64,000 nucleotides of DNA from NCBI GenBank assembly GCA_003142185.1, contig PLOR01000095.1, forward strand, positions 1 to 64,000, read 5' to 3'. The notes beneath the pieces were generated by a model. It saw nothing but the letters and a program-made list of their open reading frames with translations. It was not told the origin of the DNA and did no database searches. Position numbers and translations under genes: made by a program. Positions 7,523-16,054 of the stretch are shown one piece after another. Source of the DNA: Bryobacterales bacterium. GTDB taxonomy: Bacteria > Acidobacteriota > Terriglobia > Bryobacterales > Bryobacteraceae. The number at the start of each line of letters is the position of its first letter. Positions within the stretch are counted from its first letter, which is position 1.

Positions 7523-9904
7523 ATGCGAATCTACGTCATTCTTGCCCCTGTGGTCCTGGCTGCAACGCTTTTCGCTCAGCCCGCTAGCGACACCGCGAGG
7601 ATGCCGGAAACAGCCAAACCTCTTCACACGCCGGGCATGCTCGTCGCGCCTCCTAAGGTGTACGACGATTTCTATCTCCAGGCGCTGCTCTCCAGTCTTC
7701 AAAGCCAGCTTGCGAGCTTGCATGCCGTCGATCAGGCTACCGTGCTGAGCCACATCGGGAACGTGCAAGGGGGCGAGATGCGCCAGCTAGGGGTAGCCGT
7801 TGGCGCTTCCGGTCCGCCTACACTGGGCGCCAGCACGTTCACACCTGCCTCAGGGGTGGACGCCTCTACGGCCTCCACCACGCCTGGAACCACTACCACA
7901 CTGAGTTCGGTCACACCGGCTGCTCCTACGCCCCCCGCTCCCACTTTGGCCTTGCCGTCCCCCAGCCAGTCCTCACTGGACACGCTGAACGAATCCATGC
8001 AATTGGCTTATGAAATTGCCAATCTCCGGCTGCTGCTCGATGGTGCACTAAGCGACCGCCTGCAGACCGGCAATCGTGGGTTGAAGACCACCTATACGCT
8101 GGGCTTTCCCATCACGATTGAAGCTCCCGAGAATTCCGACAATAAGATTCTTAAGGACAGCATCGCAGAGATCAGCGTCAGTATCTACGCGCCCAAGGCC
8201 GCCGAAGCCTCCGAAGCACCCTCGATTGTGACACTGCTGCCTCGCGAGCGCACTTACAACGTCGCCAGCCTGGTGGACCATTCCTTCATGGCCAGCGTGG
8301 GCGCGGTTATCGGAGGCGTGTTCAATGTCGGCGGCGGCATTCTCTGGGGCAAGAAGAAGTTCTACCTGGTTCAGCAACAGGAGACTGTCGCGCTCGAACG
8401 TCCGAATCGCTGTCCGCCTAGAGGGGCTGGTGGCGACGACTGCGAGGAGACCCGCGTCGCCAGCTTCGCCTGGCAAATCCACCCGGTGCTTGGCAAGCAC
8501 TACGTTCGGCCCGGAACCAGTCAAAACTTCGTTCAATTCTCCGTGCCCTCTAAGGTGATCGCCTCGGCCGACGAGTTGTTCGCGACCGCCTGTGTCGAGA
8601 TTGGCTGGCGCCATACCTACGACAATGGAAATCGGAGCGCGGACCAATTGACCAACGAAAAGGAGTTCTGCTATCCGATCGGCAATTACCAAACCGCTCC
8701 CCAGCCGGGCAGCGTCCTGGTGACCGACATCGGCCAAGGCCTCGTCTCTGTCGAAGTTCACGGGACATTCCTGCCCGGCGTCACGGTCCGCATCGGTAAG
8801 ACCGTGCTTGATCCAGCAACGGTGACTGTCTCTGCCGCGGACCATTCGCTGACATTCACCGCCGCTGCAAAGGACATCGCTGCGGCTGGCGGCGCCAGTC
8901 TGATTGGTAGGGATGGCCAGAGTCATCCGCTGCTGTCCAAATTGGGCCTTCAACCGCCAGCGGCCAAGCCGGTGGAGATTGACGCGGCGAAGTTGGTAAT
9001 CGCCCCCGTTTCCGATGCCCTCTCTGAGGTGAGAATACCGTTCACGCCTCCTTCGGGTCTCAATATTCAGTGCGGCGACGACAATCCGAAAACCACCGTG
9101 AACCCATGGATCGTCATCATCGGCGACAAGATCTTCGGGCTCCGCGATGCGCCATTCCGCGCCAGCTCCGTGAACCAACGAACTCTGCTGGCACCTACCG
9201 AGCTTCTGCGAAGCGCGCCAGCCGTCATACTGCGGCGCCTGCTTTGGCCCGACCAATACTTCGTCAGTCGGGTCGATCTGGATTTTTCGCACATTATGGC
9301 GGTCTCCAAGGTGAGCATCCTCTCCTCCGAGGACGGTCTGAAGCTATCTTTATTGGGCACGGGGCTCGACCAAGCGTCGTTGCTCTATCCGAATCGGAAA
9401 GACTGCAAGCCAGATTGCAAGCTCGACCCGGCCGGACCCACCTTCGCCATTGCGACGCTACCGAAACCGCCCACGCCGGCCAAAGAGGCCAAGGATGCTC
9501 CTGCGCCATTTGACCCCAGTAAGGATGTCAAGCAGCTCGTCCTCTGCCGCAAGGATCCTAAGAACGTAGACGGGTGCGACGCGCAGTATCCCCCGGTTGT
9601 GGTGGACGTGCCGAAGGCGGACGCGGCGAAGATTCCAAAACCCGCTCTTGAGAAAGCCTCGGCGGCGGTTGGGGCTTCCCAGGTTTCCATCCCCGGCACT
9701 GGTTTGGACCAGATCATCGCTGTCAGGTACGGGAAAATGCCTCTCGACTTTCGAATCGTTGTCGACAAATCCGCCGAGAAGAAGACAGCACTCGTCCTGA
9801 CTTTGCCACGCGAGATATATTCCGCTGCAGGAATCTACACTCTCACTGTCACACTCGCAGACACGACCGTGGCAGCTTACGCGTTGACGATCGAAACAAA
9901 ATAA
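7523..9904 (+). CDS. Large secreted protein with repeated Ig/IPT-like segments
   Basis: 793 aa. Starts with a Sec signal peptide (MRIYVILAPVVLAATLFAQ). A Ser/Thr/Pro/Ala-rich low-complexity stretch lies around residues 95-150, then a helical region, then a Gly-rich hydrophobic stretch (SVGAVIGGVFNVGGGILWG, about residues 255-275) that could enter a membrane. The rest is beta-rich with at least two stretches resembling IPT/TIG domains (for example VSVEVHGTFLPGVTVRIG and the last 100 residues ending in VTLADTTVAAYALTIE). Two Cys pairs occur near residues 298-312 and 627-632. Not assigned to a family; likely the exported partner of the membrane proteins encoded just upstream. Confidence 0.65.
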   Translation: MRIYVILAPVVLAATLFAQPASDTARMPETAKPLHTPGMLVAPPKVYDDFYLQALLSSLQSQLASLHAVDQATVLSHIGNVQGGEMRQLGVAVGASGPPTLGASTFTPASGVDASTASTTPGTTTTLSSVTPAAPTPPAPTLALPSPSQSSLDTLNESMQLAYEIANLRLLLDGALSDRLQTGNRGLKTTYTLGFPITIEAPENSDNKILKDSIAEISVSIYAPKAAEASEAPSIVTLLPRERTYNVASLVDHSFMASVGAVIGGVFNVGGGILWGKKKFYLVQQQETVALERPNRCPPRGAGGDDCEETRVASFAWQIHPVLGKHYVRPGTSQNFVQFSVPSKVIASADELFATACVEIGWRHTYDNGNRSADQLTNEKEFCYPIGNYQTAPQPGSVLVTDIGQGLVSVEVHGTFLPGVTVRIGKTVLDPATVTVSAADHSLTFTAAAKDIAAAGGASLIGRDGQSHPLLSKLGLQPPAAKPVEIDAAKLVIAPVSDALSEVRIPFTPPSGLNIQCGDDNPKTTVNPWIVIIGDKIFGLRDAPFRASSVNQRTLLAPTELLRSAPAVILRRLLWPDQYFVSRVDLDFSHIMAVSKVSILSSEDGLKLSLLGTGLDQASLLYPNRKDCKPDCKLDPAGPTFAIATLPKPPTPAKEAKDAPAPFDPSKDVKQLVLCRKDPKNVDGCDAQYPPVVVDVPKADAAKIPKPALEKASAAVGASQVSIPGTGLDQIIAVRYGKMPLDFRIVVDKSAEKKTALVLTLPREIYSAAGIYTLTVTLADTTVAAYALTIETK

Positions 9905-10438
9905 ATAAGACCGAGCTTACTGATCGCCAAGCCCCCAATGCAGTTGCCGCCGGGTGCCCAGCCGGCGCTTCGCGGCGAATCGTTGGGCTGTGCCGGGCTG
10001 CGATTCGCTCGGACAAAGGGCGGTTGCAAAGGGGAACAATGTCTGGTTATCGGGCTACTGCTGTTCCTCCAGGTTCAGGGCTTCCGGGCTTCCGAACACC
10101 CTGAAACCCTGAAATGACTCCATCGTTAGGTTCCCGCGTGTTCGTATGGGAGCGCGGTGGCCTCCGCTGATTAGTGCTTCATATGGCCACATAAACGTCG
10201 GGCCGCTCCGGAACGCGCCGGATTCCTCTCGGGAACAGCCTTAACCCGATAGATCTCGTGAAAAACGCGTTCCCTGAAAACGGGCCGTTCTGTAGAAAGG
10301 CCACTTGGGCAAAACGCCAGCCCGTGAAACTGGAACCGGCTGGTGCATGGCCGCCTGCGACTACCCTCTGGATGGGTCGCCCAACGCTCTACTGATGATC
10401 CAGTCATCGGTATTTCGTCCCGGTTGACCGCCGGCCCC
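9905..10438. other. Non-coding gap with two inverted repeats
   Basis: No supported gene between the convergent secreted-protein and S41-protease genes. It holds an eight-base inverted repeat GCGAATCG / CGATTCGC at 9975-10008 and TTCAGGG / CCCTGAA at 10074-10105, with a further CCCTGAA copy at 10108-10114; these may be terminators for the converging units. Confidence 0.45.
9975..10008. repeat. Inverted repeat, possible terminator
   Basis: Eight-base arms GCGAATCG and CGATTCGC with an 18-base loop, 70 bases past the stop of the large secreted protein gene. Confidence 0.35.
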
Positions 10439-11707
10439 TCAGGCAGCGTCAAGAACTTCGGCCGCACGCCTCGCTTGTTGGTCGATTGCCGTGTTCAATG
10501 CGGGTGGATCTACATCCATCTCCAGATCTGGTAAGACACCCTGCCCTTCGAGGCATTTGCCGTTGGACGTGTACCAACCGAAGACGGGCACGCGTAACCA
10601 GTACCCGGCTCCGACTCTCTGGTTCACAGCTCCGAGGACATTGCCGGCGGTCTTGGTGCCGACGATCGTCGCCAGACGGTTTTCTGAGGCGAAGCTCGCG
10701 AGCATCTCGGCTGCGCTGTTGGTCCATTCGTTCACGAGAATGGCGACTCTGCCGTGAAACGGCTGGGGCCCTAGCCCTTGGGTAAGGAGCATGACGGACT
10801 TGTCGCGAAGGGCGAAACGGGCGAGGGCGAACATGAACTGGCGTGTCGTTTGCGGCATCGGAACACGCGGCAGGGAGTCTCGGGTGTACCCTCTGCGGAG
10901 GCGGGTCGGCGTCAGGCTGTGGCCGATCGGGATCCGACCGGCGCACAGGTAACTCGCGAGACGGGCGAACCCCAAACTGCCGCCGATGTTCCCGCGCAGA
11001 TCAATGATGAGCCGGTCGCAGCCTTGGCTTCTGAGATCCCGAATTGCAAGGTCGAGTGCGTTCGCGAAGCTGATTCCTGTGGGACCAGGGAAGAAGGGGA
11101 TCTTGAGAAGCCCGGTTTTGGGAGCAGCGACTCTATGAATCGGACTCTTGGGTTCGACGATAGGCGGCCGGTCTTTGGTGCCCTTTTTGAATGGAATGCT
11201 GACGGTGATTTCGCGTGGGTTTTCACCCAGCGCGCTTGAGATGGCAATCTTGTGCGTTTCGCCGATTCTGAATGGGGGCATCGCTGGAGGCGCGTAGGGA
11301 GTCCCGTCGACGGCGACCAACATATCGCCCGGCTTGATGCCAGCAAGGTGCGCTGGACCATCTTCGAAGACATCCAGGAAGTGCCAGCGTTGCTGACCAG
11401 CAGGCCCAAAGGCGCGGACGGTTGCATTGATCGAGTGTTGCGGCAGAAGGCGGTTGGTCTGCTCGTGGTAGAAGACAGTATGGCTGCTGCCAAGTTCCGC
11501 CAAGGCCTTGCGTACCCCATCCTCGAACTCCTCGATGTCTACACCGAGCAGGGAAGGCGATCGCTCGTCAAACCGCTTGGCCCACTCGCCGTAGTTCACG
11601 CCTCCCACATTGAAGTGCTGCTTGAGAATGCACTTCTTGACCGAAGCCAGGATTTGAGTGCGCTGCTTTGGACCTAGAGTGGTGGTTGTCATGTTGGTTT
11701 TAGTCAT
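10439..11707 (-). CDS. PDZ-S41 family serine protease (CtpA/Prc-like)
   Basis: 422 aa from ATG 11707, which overlaps the stop of the upstream CHAT gene (ATGACTAA); the longer frame to 11836 lies inside that gene. A PDZ-like segment covers about residues 95-165 (VFEDGPAHLAGIKPGDMLVAVDG), followed by the S41 protease core with LIIDLRGNIGGS and the catalytic pair Ser331 (NEWTNSAAE) and Lys352 (GTKTAG). Family members cleave C-termini or act in signalling cascades. No signal peptide is visible, so it may be cytoplasmic, unlike typical CtpA. It is the last gene of the sigma/anti-sigma/CHAT operon, which suggests it processes one of those proteins. Confidence 0.85.
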   Translation of the reverse strand: MTKTNMTTTTLGPKQRTQILASVKKCILKQHFNVGGVNYGEWAKRFDERSPSLLGVDIEEFEDGVRKALAELGSSHTVFYHEQTNRLLPQHSINATVRAFGPAGQQRWHFLDVFEDGPAHLAGIKPGDMLVAVDGTPYAPPAMPPFRIGETHKIAISSALGENPREITVSIPFKKGTKDRPPIVEPKSPIHRVAAPKTGLLKIPFFPGPTGISFANALDLAIRDLRSQGCDRLIIDLRGNIGGSLGFARLASYLCAGRIPIGHSLTPTRLRRGYTRDSLPRVPMPQTTRQFMFALARFALRDKSVMLLTQGLGPQPFHGRVAILVNEWTNSAAEMLASFASENRLATIVGTKTAGNVLGAVNQRVGAGYWLRVPVFGWYTSNGKCLEGQGVLPDLEMDVDPPALNTAIDQQARRAAEVLDAA

Positions 11708-14297
11708 GATGTGCAACGGGCAGGTTGGCTGCGCCTTCCAATGTGAAACCCGCCCAATAATATGGAACCGCCGCGGCGCCGTACTGCCGCAACATGTCGC
11801 GTTTCGCGGCAGTAAGCGCCGCCGCAACCGTCTCATGCGCCGCCAGGTGCTTGTAGAACTGCTTCATCAGGAAGAGCGAAAAGGTGTCATCAATCGACCA
11901 AAGGGTTGAGACCACGCTCCGCGCGCCTGCCAGCAAGAACGCACTCGACAACGCGGCAATTCCCTCCTCTCCTTCAATTGGTCCCACAGCCGTATCGCAG
12001 GCCGAGAGAATGACGAGATCGGAATTCAGCCGCAGTTGCACAATTTCAGAAGCCTGAAGAGAACCGTCTTCGCCGGCGGCCGGGTCGCTCAATAAGACCA
12101 GCGCCGAGTGGTTTCGCTCCGTTGTGCTGGCATAGCCGTGTACTGCGAGGTGGATGATTCGGTATTGCGAATTGGCAGCGCTCTTGAAGGCCGATTCGGT
12201 AGCGCGCGATCCGATCAAGAGGAGGTTGCCAGCGCCGGGCAAGGCGGCGTCCGCGGCAATGACTTCGTCCTTTGATGCGGGCAGGTCACTCAGCGCTTCC
12301 GGCTCATAGCCACGGGTGACACTGGCATGCTTCAGTTCGGTGGGACTGTACGGAACGCCGCCCACCGCCAATAGGGCGCGCGCCGCTGACGTTGGAGAAT
12401 GTCTCTGCGACGTGAGCAGATAGAAACTGGTCGCCGACGGCTCGTAAATCACCGTGTGGGTTTCGGCGACGTACCGACCTCCGTTATCGATGAACCCATC
12501 GAACGGTACAAGATGCAGCGGGCCATCACGAACCACGACGAGTTGCCCCTTCCGCATCGCCGTCGGGACTGGCGCAAGAAGCGCATCATACAAGGCGCGC
12601 GCTTCCATTTTGGCCGGTGCCTTGGCCTTCACTGCCTTCAGATATGCCGTAATCAGGGGATCGATGCTTTTCTTGGCCGCGAGCGGCACGCTGCGAACGT
12701 CCGTTCTTGAAATGACGAGGCAATACGAGCGGGGATCAGCTAGCACGTATTCCAAAATGACCGATGAGGGATTGAGACTGTGCTGGACTTGTTCCATGCC
12801 GACCGGGTCGTGCGACTGCGCCTTCAGAATATTGATCTCGGGAGTAATCCAGCGGGCCTGCTCCACCAGGAAGATCTGGTCACGAATCTGGCGAACCTCG
12901 CTGGTTGATCGCGCGCCAGCCAACTTGAGGCGCAGTTCGGAAATTGCTCGTTGGTCCTTCTTCGCCTGCTCGGGAGCGACGGAACCCGCCATAAGCAGGT
13001 CGGTCGTCACACGGCCTCTGACCTGCTCAATGATCGAGTAGGCCTTAGCAGGATCGTTGAATCGATCCGCGACCAGCGCAAAATGTTGCGAGTATAGGTC
13101 GCCGGATGCCTTGATGACGGCTGTTTTCTCGAGGACGCTGGAATAGTCGCCAATCAGTGCATCGACGAATGTCGAGGCGCGATCAAAAACGCGATCCGCC
13201 TCATCATAGTTGCCTTCTTTGGTATCAAGCATGGCCACGGTGAGCAGTCGCCGTGGGACCGACCATGTGTCGCCGCTTTCCTGAGTAGAAATCGCAGCCA
13301 GATTTGCAAACTCGGTCGCCTTCTCCAGTTCGCCGCGGTCCCGGTAGATGTCTGACGCCTGGGCCTGCGCATCCGCGAGTTCTCTGATAAAACCGCCGGA
13401 TTTGGACAATGCCATCACTTGTTGGAGAGCGCGTAGTGCCGCCGCGTCGTCGTGTCGCTGCTTCGCAATGTTTGCTTCGAGCGTCAACACAATGGCCTGG
13501 GCCTGAGGATGGTGTCGCTGCTGCGCCTGTGCCAGAATCTCATCGGCCAACTTCTGGGCAGCGCTTGCCTGGTTCACGTCGATCAAGTTTTCCAAAAGCG
13601 CTTCCTTGGTGAAGAACGGGTACTCAGTGTCTGGAGTCGTGCTGGCGATCTTGAGGGCATTGTTGAAGTACGTCGTCGCGTCTTCGTTCGCGTGCGACTC
13701 GCGAAGGCCGATCCCAAGCATGGTTAAGAAAACGACCTGTGCGGCACCATCACCGTTCTTGGTTGCCTCGGCAAAGGCGCGGGCGACGTTCTTTCCGGCA
13801 GTATTCAGATCGCCGTTGTAGAAGGCGGCCACACCAAGCTGAGCGAGCGCGCGATACTGCCATTTGTTGTTGCCCATTTCCGCTGCGAGCTTCTGCACCT
13901 CCTCCCAATCCTCACGCATTGCACGGGCGTCGATTTCGCCGTCAATGTCGCCCTTGACGATCAGACAGAAGAGACGAAGTTGTTTGTCCGTTTGCAGCAG
14001 GGGATTCTTTTCCAATTCCGAAGCGATCTGCGCAGAAGTTGCGGGCAGGACTAGTTGGTCGATGGTCGAACGGATCTTGCCAAGCTTGGCATACAAGGCG
14101 TTCCGCTCGTCGCCGGCAGCGAGGAACAGTTTCTCAGCCTCGGCAAAATCCTCGCCGGCGTCGTCCCAGTTGTAGAGATCGGCGTAGTGGAGGGCATGAT
14201 CCAGGCGTTCCTGCGCAGAACGGCGGTCCTGTGGGCGCAGTGGCAATGATCCAACGGTCGTCAAGAACAACACGGAGAATAGAGTTAATCGAATCAT
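11700..14297 (-). CDS. Exported TPR-CHAT caspase-like protease
   Basis: About 865 aa. Two starts are possible: GTG 14306, which overlaps the anti-sigma stop (GTGA), and ATG 14297, which has GGAG eight bases upstream; I prefer 14297. The protein starts with a signal peptide-like helix (MIRLTLFSVLFLTTVGSLPL), has tetratricopeptide-like helical repeats over most of residues 30-450, and ends in a CHAT domain (caspase clan CD). In the GTG-start numbering the catalytic pair is His723 (HLAVHGYAS) and Cys770 (ILSACDTAVG); the conserved GEEGIAALSSAFLLAGARSVVSTLW block follows. CHAT proteases cut specific partner proteins, often with death or stress output. Its place between an anti-sigma factor and an S41 protease makes these the likely substrate and partner. 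Confidence 0.88.
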   Translation of the reverse strand: MIRLTLFSVLFLTTVGSLPLRPQDRRSAQERLDHALHYADLYNWDDAGEDFAEAEKLFLAAGDERNALYAKLGKIRSTIDQLVLPATSAQIASELEKNPLLQTDKQLRLFCLIVKGDIDGEIDARAMREDWEEVQKLAAEMGNNKWQYRALAQLGVAAFYNGDLNTAGKNVARAFAEATKNGDGAAQVVFLTMLGIGLRESHANEDATTYFNNALKIASTTPDTEYPFFTKEALLENLIDVNQASAAQKLADEILAQAQQRHHPQAQAIVLTLEANIAKQRHDDAAALRALQQVMALSKSGGFIRELADAQAQASDIYRDRGELEKATEFANLAAISTQESGDTWSVPRRLLTVAMLDTKEGNYDEADRVFDRASTFVDALIGDYSSVLEKTAVIKASGDLYSQHFALVADRFNDPAKAYSIIEQVRGRVTTDLLMAGSVAPEQAKKDQRAISELRLKLAGARSTSEVRQIRDQIFLVEQARWITPEINILKAQSHDPVGMEQVQHSLNPSSVILEYVLADPRSYCLVISRTDVRSVPLAAKKSIDPLITAYLKAVKAKAPAKMEARALYDALLAPVPTAMRKGQLVVVRDGPLHLVPFDGFIDNGGRYVAETHTVIYEPSATSFYLLTSQRHSPTSAARALLAVGGVPYSPTELKHASVTRGYEPEALSDLPASKDEVIAADAALPGAGNLLLIGSRATESAFKSAANSQYRIIHLAVHGYASTTERNHSALVLLSDPAAGEDGSLQASEIVQLRLNSDLVILSACDTAVGPIEGEEGIAALSSAFLLAGARSVVSTLWSIDDTFSLFLMKQFYKHLAAHETVAAALTAAKRDMLRQYGAAAVPYYWAGFTLEGAANLPVAHHD

Positions 14298-14302
14298 TAG
14301 GT

Positions 14303-15007
14303 TCACTCCAAGACCAGCGGGTAAAGGCGCACGGATGAGTTCCGTGATTGAATGGCGACGTTATAGCGGCCAGCCGGAACATCGCGCAGGTCGGTCCTAA
14401 TCTTCAGGGCCTCGGCTGTCCCGTCCCAGGTAGCGGTGCCAGTTGCCTCGGCGACGGATTCATTGGTGCTCGTCCGGAACTGCACAGTGAAGCCTCCGTC
14501 TTCGGTACCGATTGGCAACATTATGGTGAGGTCGAGCCGCGCCCGGGTTAAATGGGGGGGCTCAGTGGGCCGCGGTCGCGGCTGATCTGAGCGGTCAGCC
14601 GTCCAGCTCCTGTAGTCCAGCGTCGCGATGAGCACAGGCGCGGACACCTGTTTGGCAATGGGCTCCTTGTAGTTTGGGCCTTTCGCCGGGCCGTGTAGCC
14701 AGAGGAATCCGAGCACGAGCAGCACCACACAACCCAACATCGCGGTACCAGCATTGCGAATCCGCAAGCGTTGCCGTTGGCGATTGTACTGCTCGAAGCA
14801 GGGAGCACACGTTGCGATGTGATCGACGACGTCGACAAGGCCTGGGAAGTTAAGACGCCGCCGAACGGCGGCCTCGACTGCGCTGGGATCTGGACAGCCG
14901 ATGCGCTCGGGGTTCGCGGAGTTCTCCCTGAGGGCCGCGCCGGCTATTTTGATGAGCCGTCTTTCGACCCGCCGGGCCGGAAGATCGCGTTTCGGTTCGT
15001 CGCTCAT
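14303..15007 (-). CDS. Transmembrane anti-sigma factor
   Basis: 234 aa from ATG 15007, overlapping the sigma stop by one base (TGATG) with GAGGAG upstream; TTG 15010 is the alternative. The cytoplasmic N-terminus holds a zinc anti-sigma motif His63-x3-Cys67-x2-Cys70 (HIATCAPC), followed by a membrane helix near residues 89-105 (AMLGCVVLLVLGFLWLH) and a beta-rich outer domain of about 125 residues. Anti-sigma factors of this kind hold an ECF sigma factor at the membrane until cut or rearranged. The exported CHAT protease encoded next could reach the outer domain. Confidence 0.8.
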   Translation of the reverse strand: MSDEPKRDLPARRVERRLIKIAGAALRENSANPERIGCPDPSAVEAAVRRRLNFPGLVDVVDHIATCAPCFEQYNRQRQRLRIRNAGTAMLGCVVLLVLGFLWLHGPAKGPNYKEPIAKQVSAPVLIATLDYRSWTADRSDQPRPRPTEPPHLTRARLDLTIMLPIGTEDGGFTVQFRTSTNESVAEATGTATWDGTAEALKIRTDLRDVPAGRYNVAIQSRNSSVRLYPLVLE

Positions 15008-15624
15008 CAATCTGACTCCTCGGAGTGACCGGCGCCTTTTGCCTTGCCATTAAGCAACTTCGCACGCACCTTGGCTAGTTCGTAATAGAACTGAGATCTG
15101 GCCTGCTTTCCCGATAAGTGGAACACCAGTCCAATCTCCTCCCAGGAGAAACCCAGAATCCGGAAGTTGAGCATGTGACGGCATTGATCGGGCAGTTGGT
15201 CGATCAGGATTTGCAAACACAGCTCCCATACCATGGCTGCCTCCCAGTCCGGTGCCGTCAGGTGATGGTTCCGCTCCAACTCGCGGAGGAGACCTTCATA
15301 CGTGACGCGGTTTTCCTTCCGGAATTGCTCACGCACTTGATTGCGAAATGCGGCGGCGAAATAGCCCGGAAGATTGCGCTTGACGCTCGGTTCGTCGTGC
15401 AGCCGATTGGAGACCTTAAGCGCTACTCTCTCCACAAGCTGTGCGGCGCAGGCGGGATCGTGCAGTTCCTGTCGGACAAGCTGGTATGCCCACGGCCAAA
15501 GCCGTTCGGCCTCCGCTATAACACGTGGGTCGATTGGCCGGCCCTGTGAATCCCGAGCCCTTATCCAAAGTGGGGGCAGATGCTCGGCTGGCGTCCGCCG
15601 CGGGTCGTGTTGAGGCTCCCCCAT
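15007..15624 (-). CDS. ECF-like sigma-70 family RNA polymerase sigma factor
   Basis: 205 aa from ATG 15624 (TTG 15630 is the longer option). The N-terminal half has a region-2-like helical segment (NLPGYFAAAFRNQVREQFRKENR) and the C-terminal half a region 4 helix-turn-helix (LPDQCRHMLNFRILGFSWEEIGLVFHLSGKQARSQFYYELAKVRAKL). It should direct RNA polymerase to a small regulon and is first in the operon, so it is probably autoregulated. The region 2 signature is divergent from classical RpoE, which makes the exact sub-group uncertain. Confidence 0.78.
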   Translation of the reverse strand: MGEPQHDPRRTPAEHLPPLWIRARDSQGRPIDPRVIAEAERLWPWAYQLVRQELHDPACAAQLVERVALKVSNRLHDEPSVKRNLPGYFAAAFRNQVREQFRKENRVTYEGLLRELERNHHLTAPDWEAAMVWELCLQILIDQLPDQCRHMLNFRILGFSWEEIGLVFHLSGKQARSQFYYELAKVRAKLLNGKAKGAGHSEESD

Positions 15625-15630
15625 AATCAA

Positions 15631-16042
15631 GGCAGTTGTGCGATAGAACCAGTCGCCACCAGAGGGTGGGTGGCACTGCTAACGAGCGACAGCATCCTCT
15701 ACTTTAAATAACCATTGGCGCGGCAGAAATGCTGAAAGAAAACTGTAGATATTTTCGGCATTATGGCGGAATCGATTGTAAAACTTCGCCATTTCAGTGC
15801 GTGATCGACTGCGACCGTACGGCATATCACATTTAGCGGTCCTGCAGATTGGCGCAACACGAGATTGAGATGCGCCTGCGCGGCGAAATGATTCCGCGGA
15901 TGCATTTGTGATTTAAATCCTAAAACGATAGAAACAGCATTCAGCATTTCTCCTCGCAGAATACTTATTCAAATATAGGCGGACCACAAAGCAGATCAGA
16001 GCGGAGTCTTGGCACACCTCGTCGCGGTACCGGACGCTCGTT
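15631..16042. other. Divergent intergenic region, AT-rich
   Basis: Non-coding DNA between the minus-strand sigma operon and the plus-strand DNA-binding gene. It must carry both promoters; I could not fix them. It also contains a 227-bp segment bounded by perfect 12-base inverted repeats (listed separately). Confidence 0.5.
15725..15951. repeat. 227-bp segment bounded by perfect 12-bp inverted repeats
   Basis: AGAAATGCTGAA at 15725-15736 and its exact reverse complement TTCAGCATTTCT at 15940-15951. The interior is AT-rich and has no convincing gene. The layout is that of a small non-autonomous transposon or a long regulatory inverted repeat; no target-site duplication is visible. Confidence 0.4.
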
Positions 16043-16054
16043 GTGGAGGGAAGG

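Noticed and set aside
8048-9292. 414-codon minus-strand frame
   Set aside because: Antisense to the 793-aa secreted protein, which has a signal peptide and a proper operon position. No family resemblance.
10439-15624. Type III-E CRISPR (Craspase) locus
   Set aside because: The protease and sigma parts look similar in logic, but no Cas7-11 gene, no Cas1/Cas2 and no repeat-spacer array occur anywhere in the window.
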